From Lineus longissimus (Eukaryota; Nemertea; Pilidiophora; Heteronemertea; Lineidae), in assembly GCF_910592395.1 (NCBI RefSeq), contig NC_088324.1, forward strand, positions 122,001 through 186,000: DNA of 64,000 bases, in the 5' to 3' direction. Below, piece by piece: positions 1 to 10,440 of this stretch; within the stretch, counting starts at the first letter, position 1; every line of letters starts with the position of its first letter. Below the pieces are notes generated by a model. That model was not told where the DNA came from. It made no database searches and saw nothing but the letters and a program-made list of their open reading frames with translations. Made by a program: the position numbers and the translations under genes.

Positions 1-205
1 CGATTATTCAGTCAAATCCTAGTCAAACGATTATTCAGTCAAATCCTAGTCAAACAATTATTCAGTCAAATCCTAGTCAAACGATTATTCAGTCAAATCC
101 TAGTCAAACATTTATTCAGTCAAATCCTAGTCAAACATTTATTCAGTCAAATCCTAGTCAAACAATTATTCAGTCAAATCCTAGTCAAACAATTATTCAG
201 TCAAA
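1..205. repeat. 27 bp tandem repeat of E1 TIR
   Basis: About seven copies of a 27 bp unit built from the short words 'cagtcaaatcc' and 'tagtcaaac'. The right TIR holds about five copies (16138-16277), so copy number differs between the ends. No coding potential is supported. Confidence 0.9.
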
Positions 206-658
206 CACCAGTCAACACTTCACACATTTCCTTTCAGTCAAACACCAGTCAACACTTCACACAACTTCTCTCAATTCCTTTCAGTCAAACACCAGTTAAA
301 ACCGCTCCTCAATTTTGAGGAGCGGACTCACAGTCAAACAGTAGTCAAAACACAACTTCTTCAGTCAAACACCAGTTAAAACCGCTCCTCAATTTTGAGG
401 AGCGGACTCACAGTCAAACAGTAGTCAAAAACACAACTTCTTCAGTCAAACACCAGTTAAAACCGCTCCTCAATTTTGAGGAGCGGACTCACAGTCAAAC
501 AGTAGTCAAAACACAACTTCTTCAGTCAAACACCAGTCAAAACAACTCTCCAAAATTGGAGAACGGACTCACAGTCAAACACAGTCAAAACACAACTTCT
601 TCAGTCAAAACAACTCTCCAAAATTGGAGAACGGACTCACAGTCAAACAGTAGTCAAA
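206..658. repeat. Hairpin-bearing minisatellite of E1 TIR
   Basis: A roughly 80 bp unit is repeated. It alternates the words 'cagtcaaacaccagt' and 'agtagtcaaaacacaac' with a perfect hairpin (stem ccgctcctcaa, 2 base loop) in three copies at about 302-325, 381-404 and 462-485. A related hairpin (ctccaa/ttggag) occurs in two copies near 546 and 612. The same hairpins are present in the right TIR (15787-16036). A structural role at the termini is inference. Confidence 0.85.
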
Positions 659-805
659 CTTTTTTACAAACCGCTCGCTTCGCTCGCTGAACAACAATTC
701 TACAAACCGCTCGCTTCGCTCGCTGAACAACAATCCTACAAACCGCTCGCTTCGCTCGCGGCTGCGCTTTAAAAACGATATCTAATAGATTTTTTTGTAT
801 AGAAA

Positions 806-1252
806 ATGACTCATATCATCAGACACGTCGCTAGCGCTTCAAAAAAGAATAGAGATCCTAGATATTCAAAAAATAACAATCTAACAGACTATACCTCATC
901 CGAAGATGAACTTAGAGATATAACAGACTATTCCTCATCCGAAGAAGAGGACTATCTTTCGGAAAGCGAATTAGATGCCAAAATTATACCTCCAGAATCA
1001 GAGTTAATCACTTGGAAAGAAGAAGTTCCTTTAAACGTGTGGTATAAGATTGTAGGGAAAGAGCAGAAGATTACCAAACACGGAGAAGCGTTAATTCTAA
1101 CTCTAAAATATAGAAAGCTGCAGCCCTTGAAAACTTTTTCAACATCGTTGATCAAACGAGATTTAGAAGCGAATCCTAACTTGAACTATATAATATCGTT
1201 AGGAAAACCTAAAGGGAAAAAGTATTACGCGTTTAAATTAGTGCAAGGATAA
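806..1252 (+). CDS. TIR-borne OB-fold-like protein (left copy)
   Basis: 148 aa. The N-terminal half is Ser/Asp/Glu-rich and low complexity, with 'DYTSSEDE' and 'DYSSSEEE' repeats. The C-terminal ~80 residues ('VPLNVWYKIVGKEQKITK', 'HGEALILTLKYRKL') look like the compact beta-rich, possibly OB-fold ssDNA-binding-like, proteins of other Polintons and small DNA viruses; this is family resemblance judged by eye. It lies wholly in the TIR, so E1 carries two copies facing inward; the other is 15151-15594. It starts just downstream of 'tttttgtatagaaa'. Not found in E2. Confidence 0.7.
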   Translation: MTHIIRHVASASKKNRDPRYSKNNNLTDYTSSEDELRDITDYSSSEEEDYLSESELDAKIIPPESELITWKEEVPLNVWYKIVGKEQKITKHGEALILTLKYRKLQPLKTFSTSLIKRDLEANPNLNYIISLGKPKGKKYYAFKLVQG

Positions 1253-1534
1253 AATGGTATAATTTTATAAGAAGTGTTACGTTCTTATAAAGTTACACTA
1301 TTTAATGAATTTTTGAAAAAGAATAAATGATTGTTCTATCTATCGAGATCTATTACCTTACCTTTCTTTTGATATGCGGAGGAAACTTTTCACCCCTGAA
1401 CCAAAAATGACACCAAAAATTAAACCTCTTTTAACGTTTGATACATTAGAACAAATTCCAATCATCAACCTAATTAAACTTTATAAGAGATTTCCTATTA
1501 TAAAATTTAGTCATCCGTGACAGGTAAAACAGAT

Positions 1535-1937
1535 TCAGCAGTATTGGCTGCGATGGAACCTACAGCCAGAAGAGTTGGATTCATATAATAGCCCAATTGT
1601 TTTTTTTATTTCGCTGTTGATGATGATATTGTTATTTAATTTTTCGTGAAGTTTTTTCTGATCTAAATTTGGAAACATAACTCGTACAGTTTGCGTATAA
1701 GCGAATAATAAATTGGAGACCAGTTCATCTGCAATTTGCGTATTATAACGTGTTTGATATTCATTGTACATTTTTTTCAAGATTTTTCCCACTTGCTTTT
1801 TTAATAGTCGCTTCAGACACTTTCATGCCTAATTTTGTTAAAAGACCGCTTTGATAATGTGTTAAGAGTTCTGATCGCATCTCTGTCACAGAATCATCAG
1901 GATCTTGAACAAGTAAGTGCGTATGTTCCGTGTCCAT
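1535..1937 (-). pseudogene. Helical Polinton protein, frameshifted
   Basis: A start at 1937 opens a 58-codon frame (to 1761). Its sequence continues, one frame over, into the 85-codon ORF at 1535-1792. The shift falls in an A-rich stretch near 1770-1795. The C-terminal part ('KKMYNEYQTRYNTQIADEL', 'LHEKLNNNIIINSEIKK') aligns by eye with residues ~150-240 of the E2 protein at 49018-49869, including shared 'Y' and 'LP/FP' positions. This supports one broken gene rather than two. Function unknown. It is the last of the minus-strand capsid/ATPase cluster, 8 bp below the ATPase gene. Confidence 0.6.
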
Positions 1938-1945
1938 TTGTTATA

Positions 1946-2551
1946 TTACAAAATTTTATACTCAAACGGTTGTGTTCTGCGCAGTACAAGTCGTTTTCCG
2001 CTATCAATCTGCTCAAGAACTGCAGGTTTTTCGCCCATAGGGATGCAGCGGTTTTCTTTAAACACTTGATCGAGAGAACATTGATCATTCAACGTATGGA
2101 TCACCATATGCTTACAGTTGTCTCTAAAATCTTTGCAAATCGCATTATATTTTTGAGTTAAGAGCCAAACTGATAAACCAAAATGTCTTCCAGAGAAGGC
2201 TAATTCAGTTAGTTTGGTGGATTTATTTTTTGCATCCCAATGGTTCGCACAGTCGTCAATGATAAATAAAGTTTGTTCCTGTTCATCTTTAAACATGTCA
2301 ATGGCATGTTCTAAACATTGGTTTAAATTTTCTTGCACATGTTGAGGTGGGTAAATAAAAATATAGTCATCGTGTTCAATCCAAGATCTGACACGATAGG
2401 TTTTATTCATATCAATGGTAGGGCAAAAGATAAGGATGTAGTCAAATTTTTTCTGAAATTCTTTTTCAAGAAGATCTAGTATAAAATAGGTTTTCCCACA
2501 ATCAGTCATGCCGGACACTAGCATATTGAATGGAACATGACAATAATTCAT
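1946..2551 (-). CDS. A32/FtsK-like DNA packaging ATPase
   Basis: 201 aa. Walker A motif 'GMTDCGKT' lies near residue 14 and Walker B 'LFIIDDCA' near residue 95, followed by 'AFSGRHFGLSVWLLTQKY'. This is the pattern of the small genome-packaging ATPases of Polintons, virophages and large DNA viruses. It is the orthologue of E2 58659-59279 (shared 'MLVSGxTxCGKTYF', 'LAFSGRH'). The reading frame is intact and the start is embedded in 'aaaataaATG'. It sits directly downstream of the capsid gene, 12 bp away. By family it pumps element DNA into preformed capsids. Confidence 0.93.
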   Translation of the reverse strand: MNYCHVPFNMLVSGMTDCGKTYFILDLLEKEFQKKFDYILIFCPTIDMNKTYRVRSWIEHDDYIFIYPPQHVQENLNQCLEHAIDMFKDEQEQTLFIIDDCANHWDAKNKSTKLTELAFSGRHFGLSVWLLTQKYNAICKDFRDNCKHMVIHTLNDQCSLDQVFKENRCIPMGEKPAVLEQIDSGKRLVLRRTQPFEYKIL

Positions 2552-2563
2552 TTATTTTACACA

Positions 2564-3781
2564 TTAATGTACACTCCCCTTCACTTTCATATTCTCAAGT
2601 CCTACCAAACCATCTGCTACAATATAGACTAGCATATCATATTCTGTGTCAGAATTTCTGCTGAGTTCAAGTTGTAAACCATGTTTGATATTGCTCATGG
2701 CTGTTCCTGATCCATGCACAGTGTTATCTTGTGTACTTCTCAGATCAATATACAAGCCATATTTTTGTTTCTCGTAGAATTTTTCTACATCCAACATACA
2801 TTCCTCCGTTTGCTTAAGATCTTCCGTCATATAATGTCGTTTGATTTCATCAAACTGATTATAGGCTTTCAACCCTGACTTGAATATACAATGAGATATT
2901 CCTTCTGAAGTAATGGTCACATTAGTGATGTCAGGATTTTGAAAACTTGTTTTTTCAGAATCATAGTCACTAAATGTTTTTTGGAAAAATAATAGAATAC
3001 CTTTTGTTGAGGCACGATTAACATCTACATTGATATTCACCCGTTTATTCGTACCAATTTACTCTGTCTTCAAAAGATGGATGTCTTCAAACATCCATCT
3101 CATCTCAGAGTTATAGACAGATTCAATGGTTTCAGCCAGGACATCTGAGGTGACTGTTTCATATTCAAGCTGGATATCCGGCACAGCATATGTCTTTGAT
3201 GTTGCTGTTCCTGCGACAACATACTTTGCATCATTAAATTTGATGTTATACTCAATGGACTCCAAAATCGCTGAGGGATAAAAGGGGGTATGGGTATCAA
3301 ATAGTTCTGATTCAATGGGGATGCAGTAACGATCCTCAAAAGCTGTTTTAATGCCATCTTTTCGCTGGTCTTTCACAATTCCTTGTTGTACACGATTTTT
3401 TCGCTGTTTTTCGGTGAGCCAAAAATCCTTGAAGGTGTTGTAGATGAAGGCTTTATCCACCTCACTCATGGTTTTTCCACCCAATTTTGTGGTGATTCTT
3501 TCTACAATATTTCTACCCACATTAGCCACAAATGTAGCAGCTGCAGCATTTGCCGCATTGCTTACTTTTGATGTGGTAGAAAGTTTAAACGTGAGTTTCA
3601 TGCTTTCAGGGACAATCACTTGTCCTTTTTCAAGCTTGGGAATTTTCACATGAAGTGTTTCTCCTGGATTGACAGAATTAGGATTATGAGTGATCACCTC
3701 ATAATAGCGTTTGGCTTTTAAGCCTTTGGGGTACTTGTCTGATCTGTAAGGATCAAGATAACGTCCATAAGAAGTTTCCAT
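2564..3781 (-). pseudogene. Major capsid protein (double-jelly-roll type), one in-frame stop
   Basis: The start at 3781 ('METSYGRYLDPYRS') follows 'ttaaataaa'. The frame stays open to a single TAA at 3059-3061, then continues in the same frame to 2564, giving 405 codons in all. Both halves align with the intact 418 aa E2 protein (60936-62192): shared 'ITHNPxSxNPxETLxVxIP', 'YNTFKDFWLTE', 'HGSGxxxxNxK'. The 'N-G-R-L/I ... DLWL/DFWLT' region is typical of Polinton capsid proteins as I know them. The upstream extension to 3940 overlaps the divergent gene at 3815 and is rejected. The gene is probably inactivated by the stop; readthrough is a less likely alternative. Confidence 0.82.
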
Positions 3782-3814
3782 TTTATTTAAGGGAAAAAAA
3801 ATTTTTTTAAATAA

Positions 3815-4153
3815 ATGACTAACATGTGTACGATTAAGTTCAATGTTAAACAAGATGATCAAGCAGCAGCTATTGAGAATATAAAAGAAGACATCTTCAA
3901 GGTTAAAAACAGGTTTAATGTGCAAGATGTTGAAGTTCAAAATAAATTAGATCAGTTGGATGCTGGCTTTATGACAGTGACTAATGTCAATCTTAAAGTG
4001 GATCAACTTGAGACATCGGTGAATGACAGTTTCACCAAATTAGAAACATGGTGGGCTATTATTGGAACCTATTTAGACCATATGTTGACTCGTAGAAGAT
4101 GGCGAGATGTGCCAAAAGAAATGAAAAAAGCACCTTCATTGCAAATTGAGTAA
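3815..4153 (+). CDS. Small coiled-coil protein of unknown function
   Basis: 112 aa. Heptad-like, polar and low in Cys. Residues ~15-75 ('DQAAAIENIKEDIFKVK', 'NKLDQLD', 'VDQLETSVNDSFTKLE') predict a coiled coil, followed by a Trp-containing stretch and a basic tail 'TRRRWRDVPKEMKK'. The start is preceded by 'aaataa' (TAAATG). It is divergent from the capsid gene (starts 34 bp apart) and convergent with the integrase gene. It resembles small fibre-like or scaffold-like proteins only in general character. No E2 homologue seen. Confidence 0.6.
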   Translation: MTNMCTIKFNVKQDDQAAAIENIKEDIFKVKNRFNVQDVEVQNKLDQLDAGFMTVTNVNLKVDQLETSVNDSFTKLETWWAIIGTYLDHMLTRRRWRDVPKEMKKAPSLQIE

Positions 4154-4187
4154 CATCTTTATAATATGATTTTACATTATAAATATC

Positions 4188-5204
4188 TTACTTCTTTCTC
4201 AAGCGTGAGTCAATAATATTTTCAGGATCTAAGCCTTCTTTGTGTTGAACGATCTTTTTAATTTTTATGTCTTTATCCGCTTTATCCACACTATTTTCTC
4301 CCATGTCTTCAAAATCCTTTGTTATTTTTTGTAAGGCATCTAATCTGACTCTAGAATCATCATTCAATATTGCATGAACACCCTCAATATTTTTTACAGT
4401 GTAAGTTCTATTGGACCATATTTGTTTGTAACCTTTAGTAAATATAGGTCTTTTTAACTTCTTTCTAACACAATCACCTATTTTAAATTTGTGTTCAACT
4501 GGCATAGACTTTTCTAAATTGTGTTCAATCAACTCACTTTCATGATGCACAGCTTCATTAGGAGCATAGTTTAAAATTCCTCTATGTGATCTATTATTGT
4601 AAGCTGAAATGTACTCTTGCAAATGATCAACCCATTTAACTGAATTTTTCTCTGTAAAATCCTTGAATATCATCTCTTTAATGGTTCTACTCAATCTATC
4701 AATCAAGCCTAATGCATGATGATCATCTACCTCAACTGTATCGTGCTTGATGTTTAACTCTTTGAATAGGTCTTGTACTGGTCTGTTTAAAAATTCATTG
4801 CCTGAATCTGTAATAATTAATTTTATTGCCCCTGAATCTTTGTACATGTGTTCAAACCCATTTTTCACCTCAAATTTTGTCTTATTTTTTAAAGCTTCAG
4901 CATAGGCTTTTCTAGTAAATGTATCAATAGCAACAAGTATCCATTTGTAACCTTTATTTTGTCTTGAGTAATTTGACATGTCTAAAAGATCCATGAACCA
5001 TAGTGCATTTTCTTGATAAGCTATAATGTGGCCCTGAATTTTTTGTGTCTGTTTTTTATGTAGTTGATAACTTTTTTGCTGTTTTACAAATGCATCAATG
5101 TCATCAAATTTTATGTTAGGATCTTTCTTCTTCATGATCCTATAAAATTTTAAAGCAGATGGATAATAGTACTTCGCATATTCTTCTTGCATCACTGATG
5201 TCAT
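4188..5204 (-). CDS. Retroviral-type (rve) integrase with atypical DDD triad
   Basis: 338 aa from the start at 5204 ('MTSVMQEEY'). RNase H-fold integrase core: first Asp in 'FMDLLDM', second in 'ITDSGNEF'. The position of the usual catalytic Glu is Asp in 'LGLIDRLSRTIKE' (35 residues after the second Asp); E2 has Glu there ('VVERFNRTLKE'). The beta-barrel-like C-terminal region ('HKFKIGDCVRKKLK', 'IWSNRTYTVKNI') resembles the SH3-like DNA-binding domain. No chromodomain, unlike E2. By family it inserts the linear element ends and makes the 6 bp target duplication. The frame is intact, so whether the Asp is functional is open. Confidence 0.88.
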   Translation of the reverse strand: MTSVMQEEYAKYYYPSALKFYRIMKKKDPNIKFDDIDAFVKQQKSYQLHKKQTQKIQGHIIAYQENALWFMDLLDMSNYSRQNKGYKWILVAIDTFTRKAYAEALKNKTKFEVKNGFEHMYKDSGAIKLIITDSGNEFLNRPVQDLFKELNIKHDTVEVDDHHALGLIDRLSRTIKEMIFKDFTEKNSVKWVDHLQEYISAYNNRSHRGILNYAPNEAVHHESELIEHNLEKSMPVEHKFKIGDCVRKKLKRPIFTKGYKQIWSNRTYTVKNIEGVHAILNDDSRVRLDALQKITKDFEDMGENSVDKADKDIKIKKIVQHKEGLDPENIIDSRLRKK

Positions 5205-5211
5205 ATTTATT

Positions 5212-6390
5212 TTATAAAAAATACTGCAATAACAATGCAAGTGCTACTAAACTTGCTGTAAAATTTGTATGACTGCGCTCTCTGACGCTCGCGGCTGCGC
5301 TTGTTTCAGGTTGTTCGTTATTCAAATTTGAAGAACTAGTTTGTGGTTGTGGTGTTGGTGTTGATGTTGGTATGGGTGTTATAGTTGTTTGTGGTGTTGG
5401 TGCCACTTGTCGCTTTTTTCTAACATTGATATGCGTGTTGATACCAAAAGTTGTATTTTCCGTGGCAGTTAACAGAGAGTTATTATACCCTTCAATCGTA
5501 CCAATATGTAATCGCATATGACTCGGTACAAGTTGTAACCCTAAGCCTACAGCAAAATCTAGTCGTGAACCTACTTTTTCTAAGGCGTTCGCATACGATT
5601 GTTTAGATCGAATTAATATACTTGCCGACTGGAATGTTTTTATGGAATCGACTAACGTTTGACCTTGAATCGCATCCTCCACTAAAATTCCAAACTGTTT
5701 TTGTGCATCTAAGGAGTCTAAAATATCTTGCCTGATCATGGTTTGTGCACCCAGGATGCAATACACATACGTTCTAATCGATTCATTGATTCTACTCATG
5801 CCTGCTTTGGTCAATCCTTGACCATCTAAAGCAATGAAATTAGTCCAGTCATCTGAATAAATGAACGATAATGTATCAATGTAAAGTCGATGATGATCAG
5901 CATACACATACCCTTTTTTGTCATACGCTTGCTTATGATAGGGGTTCTTTTTTTAATTAAAGTCAGGGTTCCCTGGTAAATGGATTTTTAGCTGGTGTAA
6001 AATTTTTCGAAGGGTAAAGTACACATGAAATCTAAAGATACTTTGTACTAAAGGATCCTGATGATTAATAGGATTATGCCATGATACGCCACAGCCAGAT
6101 GTCGCACAACATAGTGCAAATTTAAATTGGTTTTCCCAGTTATCCACGGTAGCATTTTTTAAATAGTCTTGTACTTGTGCATAAGTTGAAAATATTCTTG
6201 GTGAGATCTTATCAGGAAAAATATCAATCGTATCGTAGTTGAAACTTTGACGATGGTCCACAGTAATCTGTTGATGGATAAAAGGATCTTTGGTTAAAGA
6301 ATTATTCTTATAGGTCAAAGGGTATTGTACATTTGACTTATATTTTAAAAACTCAGGGAAGTTCGCACTCGCTGCGCTCGTTGTCATCAC
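5212..6390 (-). pseudogene. C-terminally anchored Polinton structural protein, one in-frame stop
   Basis: The frame from 6390 is open to a TAA at 5953-5955 and then continues in the same frame to 5212. Both parts align with the single 489 aa E2 protein (44636-46105): 'FxxAxxxATxGCGxS', 'DPLxxSIxRFHVY' in the first part and 'IRTYVYCILGAQ' in the second. About 100 residues of the E2 middle region are absent around the stop, so a deletion accompanied it. The C-terminus has a Thr/Pro/Gln-rich stretch and a hydrophobic anchor 'ASLVALALLLQYFL'. The family seems to be a membrane-anchored virion protein; that role is inference. The E1 GC-rich motif contributes 'SAAS' near the N-terminus and 'ASVRERS' near the C-terminus. 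Confidence 0.78.
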
Positions 6391-6404
6391 TTTATTTTAA
6401 CATT

Positions 6405-9400
6405 TTATTTTTTAATTTTATAATGACCTAGAGCTAAGGTTGAAATACCATCAGCTTGAATCATCCTCTTATCATCCGCTGCATCTAGTGCTACTTTGGT
6501 TACTTTTTCTGTGAAAAGTCGATGATTTCGACTTCTGAATACAGTCATTTGTTTTTCAATAGGAATTTTTTCCAACAACACTTGTTTGTGTTCTTCGAAT
6601 GTAATATCCTTGTCAATCACATTCTTCTTGACACCTTTGCACTTCTTAATTTGTGTTTTATCAGTGACATAGGAATACAGCTTAGACCTTAAGCCTATAA
6701 ATTCACTGATGACATGTCCAGCTTCTTCATCCTTAAATTTTCCAATCACCTTTTTATTTGCTTCTGAAAACAGTGCATGATCTTTTGGCAAATTTGAAAA
6801 GTCAAATAATTCTGCATCTTCATGCAAGTCTTGATACAGATCTTGGGTTTCGATATGGTAGACTAAAGAATCTGTATCTGTGTAGAGTAATTTCGCTTTG
6901 TGCCCATACTTTTTCATCATATGATTGTAGTGAAAATTGTACATGTGTTGTTTGGATAGATCCAAGATCGCTTGACCAATATAAATAGGTTTACACAGAT
7001 AGATATCAGATTTTTGACGTTGGACCATCACCAGGTTTTCATTGAAAATTTTATGCGCACGATAGTTGTTTGAATTTACGCATTTCCTAAGTTGTTTAGC
7101 ATTAGTGGCTAACGTAATATTTTCACGTAACCTCACATTTTCTATGGTCTTGCCAAACACACTATTGTTCATCAGTTTGAAGAAGTCTTTTTCAAAGTCA
7201 TTTTTCGCTTTGGCCCTTAAGGTTGTGTTAAGGTTAATATATTGTTTTAGAAAATCAGTTTCTTCGTATGAAATACCTCTATGAATCTTAGTCAATTTGA
7301 GCCCTTGACTCAAGTAGAATTTCAAGGTCTTGTGATGCACAATGTAGTGTTCTTTATGCTGTAAATTAGGAATGAGCTTACCATTCAAATGCTCTGGTGC
7401 AAGTGGATAATCATTGTGAAGCTGGTGAAGATGGTCTGGATAGTTTAAATCAACCTCTAATGTGCAGGCGGTGTCTTGCCAATGGGAAAAGTCCTTCATC
7501 CATTTGAAATGTTGATATGGTAGTTTTTGATCCATAGCGACTCCATACAAGTTATTCGCATCCAAGTAGGAAATATAGCTTGTAGGTTGTTTTTCATCAT
7601 AGTCTTTCAGGGGTGGATTATTTGCTTTGGCATAGCGATGAGTAGCCATGCACATTCCCCCTCTAATGCCTTCTTCGAAAAACATGTACATGTCAGAGTC
7701 TGTTAAAAGTTCTAATTGAATGTTTGTCATTTTCAGCATCGCTTGCCATGATAATCCTGGTGAGGTATAAAACCAGGCAGGATCTAATTTATAATGATTT
7801 AAACAGGTCGTTCTGAAATTTTCCAATATGTCTGCGAGTAACAGAACATCTGTTTCAAGATAAATTTTATGATAATTTTCAAAGGTTTGACAGTTGAACA
7901 CCTTCCACACATGTTGTGCATGTGCATACTGTTGATCTGAAATTTTTGTATTGTTTAAGGCTGAATCAAATGCATGCTGTTTTGGAAGTTGAGTCTGTTG
8001 CAGTTTTTCAAAATCAGTTATAAACTCGTAGGGATAAAATCCCTTCTGATTCACCAAGTCAAATTTATCTTTAAAATGATGCTTCAAATTTATCTTGTCC
8101 TTATCTGGTAAATTTTTCCCAAGAACGTCTAAAGATGACTGCATGAGTCTATATGAATCTAGGAAGCGAATTTCAAGAGACTTTTCCCCTACATCAATAA
8201 ATTTACTGAAAGATATGTAATTTTCAGAGTTTGACGCGATGACATTCAGCCTGCCTTTTAGTTCTTTCACAAATAAATGTGCATCATATCCTGAGAGGTT
8301 GTGAAAATAAATGGGGATAAAATTTGGGTCATCTGGTGTATTTTTAAACATATAATTTGATGCAAGCATTGTACACAGCTCTTCAATTTTTTCTACAAAA
8401 TGTGCTGTAATATTTACAAGTTCATTTTCTTGGATATAGGTGTACATGCGATTTTTTTCTTGAATCTGTTTGGAACATGTTCATGCGATTGAATTGTTTT
8501 TTCTCCCAATTTTCTTTCCATAGGTTTTAAATATGATTCGAAATCTGCTATGATTATTATAGGATGTTTTACCATCGCATCAAATTTTTGAAATGCTAAT
8601 GTATTTTTACCTTTTTTGGTATGGAAATATTTGACAACTCATATTTTTTACAGTGTGCCACATGTTCTTGAAACCGTTTGTCACGAAGCTCCTTTGTACT
8701 TGCTGATACAACTTTCAAACATCTGTAACAAATTTTAACTGCTGCTTTTTGTTTTGAATGAGATGGACTATCAAGTCTTGAAAAATGTTTAATCCATGCA
8801 TAATGATAATTGGCATCATCAGAAATATCTTCTATTTTTTCACACTCGCTGCGCTCGTCGCTAGTGCTTTCTACCATGTCATCCTCCTGTTTGTAATAAA
8901 GCAGATTGATATATTTTTCATTCTCAACTATTTTATCTGAATTATAGACTGGTGTAATAACAAGAAAAGGTTTACTAGACCCCTCCTTTAAGATATAGCT
9001 AAATACATTGATTGCAATCTCTCGGTTATGCTTCTCAAACCTAGCTATATCTTTTATTTTGACAGGATAGTCAAGATCTTTGAACATGTGATCAAACTCA
9101 GGTCTGTTGTAATTTGAAACGTGTTCTGCTTTTTTCTCAAAGTTTAGAAGAGCAGATTCGACTGCATATCTAAAACACTTCTGATCTTGATTTTTAACAT
9201 TAATGACTGCTTTTTTAGCCTTGATTTGAGTTGGAAGTTGAATATAGCTCGAGCCTCCAAGCGGTTGGTACTTGACAGTGTGGACATCTAATTTTGTAAC
9301 CCCCACAAATTTCCAATTACTTCCTTTGTGAATGAGATTTTTCAACTCTTTTAACATATCTTCAATCATTTGTGGAAAATTGAGCTCTTCTTTGTAACCT

Positions 9401-9660
9401 ATGATATGTCGTGATCTTAATTCAAATTCTTGTACTTCACCTTTACGTTTCATTAAAATGTGTAAAATAATAGTAATTTTTAAACTGCTCTTCTGCGATT
9501 CTTCTTTAATTTTATCTTGTAAAGTGGCTTCAACTTTCTTAAGAAACGGTTCAATACCAATTTTAGGCAAACCCATCATTCTATAGTGGTTTGCAAAACC
9601 CTTAAAGGCTGACTTGTAATTTTTCAACTCTTTAAACCCTTCGTGTTGTTTAATGAGATG
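6405..9660 (-). pseudogene. Protein-primed family B DNA polymerase, frameshifted
   Basis: Two long ORFs, 8596-9627 (343 codons) and 6405-8447 (680 codons), are joined by a third-frame segment (~8450-8595) that contains the exonuclease I motif 'IIIIADFES'. So at least two frameshifts separate the N-terminal region, exonuclease and polymerase domains. The polymerase part keeps 'YLDANNLYG' (motif A), 'KLMNNSVFGKT' (motif B) and 'YTDTDSLV' (motif C). Compared with E2 it lacks the Cys/His 'endonuclease VII-like' insertion before 'FHNLSGYDAHLF'. The family replicates Polinton DNA from a terminal protein primer. This copy cannot make an uninterrupted enzyme as read. Confidence 0.88.
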
Positions 9661-9661
9661 T

Positions 9662-10159
9662 TCAAGGAAAGCTTTTTTTCATATTGGGTTGTACTTGGAT
9701 ACCAATTTCTTTCGCTTTTTGAATGAGGTCAGATTTTAAAATACGTTTAATTGGTGGTTTACTTAAAAGTTCTTTCAATTTTTCTATGGATAGATGATGG
9801 TAATTACGATACCCACCTGCTTTCGCTAGTGCTAGCAAAGGTTGTTTGATGGATAATTTCGGTTTAACTGGTTTAGGTGGAATTTGTTGAACATTTATGT
9901 TCCCTAATTGTTCTTGTAATTTTTTATCTAGCTCAAGCTTGGGAATTTTTCTGTTATTTCTAATTCCAACCCGTTGGGCCAACACCCTCTTTTCAATTTG
10001 TGAAAGTTGTGAGATAGTTTTTTCAATCTTCACTTCCTCAATTGTCTCAAGTTTTTCTAACAAAACAGCTCTTGATAATGAGCCATAATTTTTAACTTTC
10101 TGTCTAAAGGCTAGAACCTTTAGCTCATCTGTCGACAAATCAAAATTGTTAACAGGCAT
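9662..10159 (-). CDS. SAP-like helical protein, probably the detached N-terminus of the polymerase
   Basis: 165 aa, basic, with repeated short helical modules: 'STDELKVLAFRQKVKNYGSL' near the start, then 'LAKAGGYRNYHHLSIEKLKE' and 'LIQKAKEIGIQV'. These resemble SAP/Rho-N-like DNA-binding helices found at the N-terminus of many Polinton polymerases. It ends at 9662 inside a run of seven A. Skipping one base there enters the frame that leads straight into the 343-codon polymerase segment ('FKELKNYKSAF'). The ORF may therefore be part of one polymerase gene broken by a homopolymer indel. The start follows 'aaataaacacaATG'. Confidence 0.65.
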   Translation of the reverse strand: MPVNNFDLSTDELKVLAFRQKVKNYGSLSRAVLLEKLETIEEVKIEKTISQLSQIEKRVLAQRVGIRNNRKIPKLELDKKLQEQLGNINVQQIPPKPVKPKLSIKQPLLALAKAGGYRNYHHLSIEKLKELLSKPPIKRILKSDLIQKAKEIGIQVQPNMKKSFP

Positions 10160-10440
10160 TGTGTTTATTTAAAGGAAAAAACATTTTATTAGATCACATT
10201 TGTTTGGTTATTTTTCGCATAATTTATTTTAACTTTTATGCCTACAGAATAGGTATAAAAAATAAAAACATATGTTACCAGTTAACAATTCAAAGTTTTC
10301 AACAGATGAGCTGAAGGTTCTAGCCTTTAGAATGATACATTTTAGCTTCTAGCATAATCACCACTTGGTCGAAAATGATAGAAGCAGGGCTTATCACACC
10401 CATGAGAATTTTAAAATCATCATGGAGGTGATCATTTATT
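10160..10440. other. Spacer with an inverted fragment of the polymerase start
   Basis: A segment at about 10271-10335 on the plus strand begins 'MLPVNNSKFSTDELKVLAFR'. It is a diverged, inverted copy of the first ~20 codons of the gene at 9662-10159, which is on the minus strand. It stops after a few more codons. The rest is AT-rich. No other gene is supported. Confidence 0.7.

Larger units (their letters stand above)
1..1297 (+). repeat. E1 left terminal inverted repeat (outer tip outside window)
   Basis: It matches the reverse complement of 15107-16327 nearly base for base through the tandem repeats, the GC-rich motif and the 148-codon gene. The match ends just after the shared 'gttcttataaagttac' at ~1297. 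The outermost ~50 bp seen on the right side (16278-16327) are not in the window on this side. Small differences are a 3 bp deletion in the right-hand gene copy and an extra GC-rich duplication near 15645. Confidence 0.92.

Noticed and set aside
1-205. Regular direct repeats resembling a CRISPR array
   Set aside because: The 27 bp units are contiguous with no unique spacers, are mirrored in the other TIR and lie in eukaryotic DNA.
3782-3940. N-terminal extension of the E1 capsid ORF
   Set aside because: It overlaps the divergent coiled-coil gene, and the E2 capsid protein starts at the equivalent of 3781.
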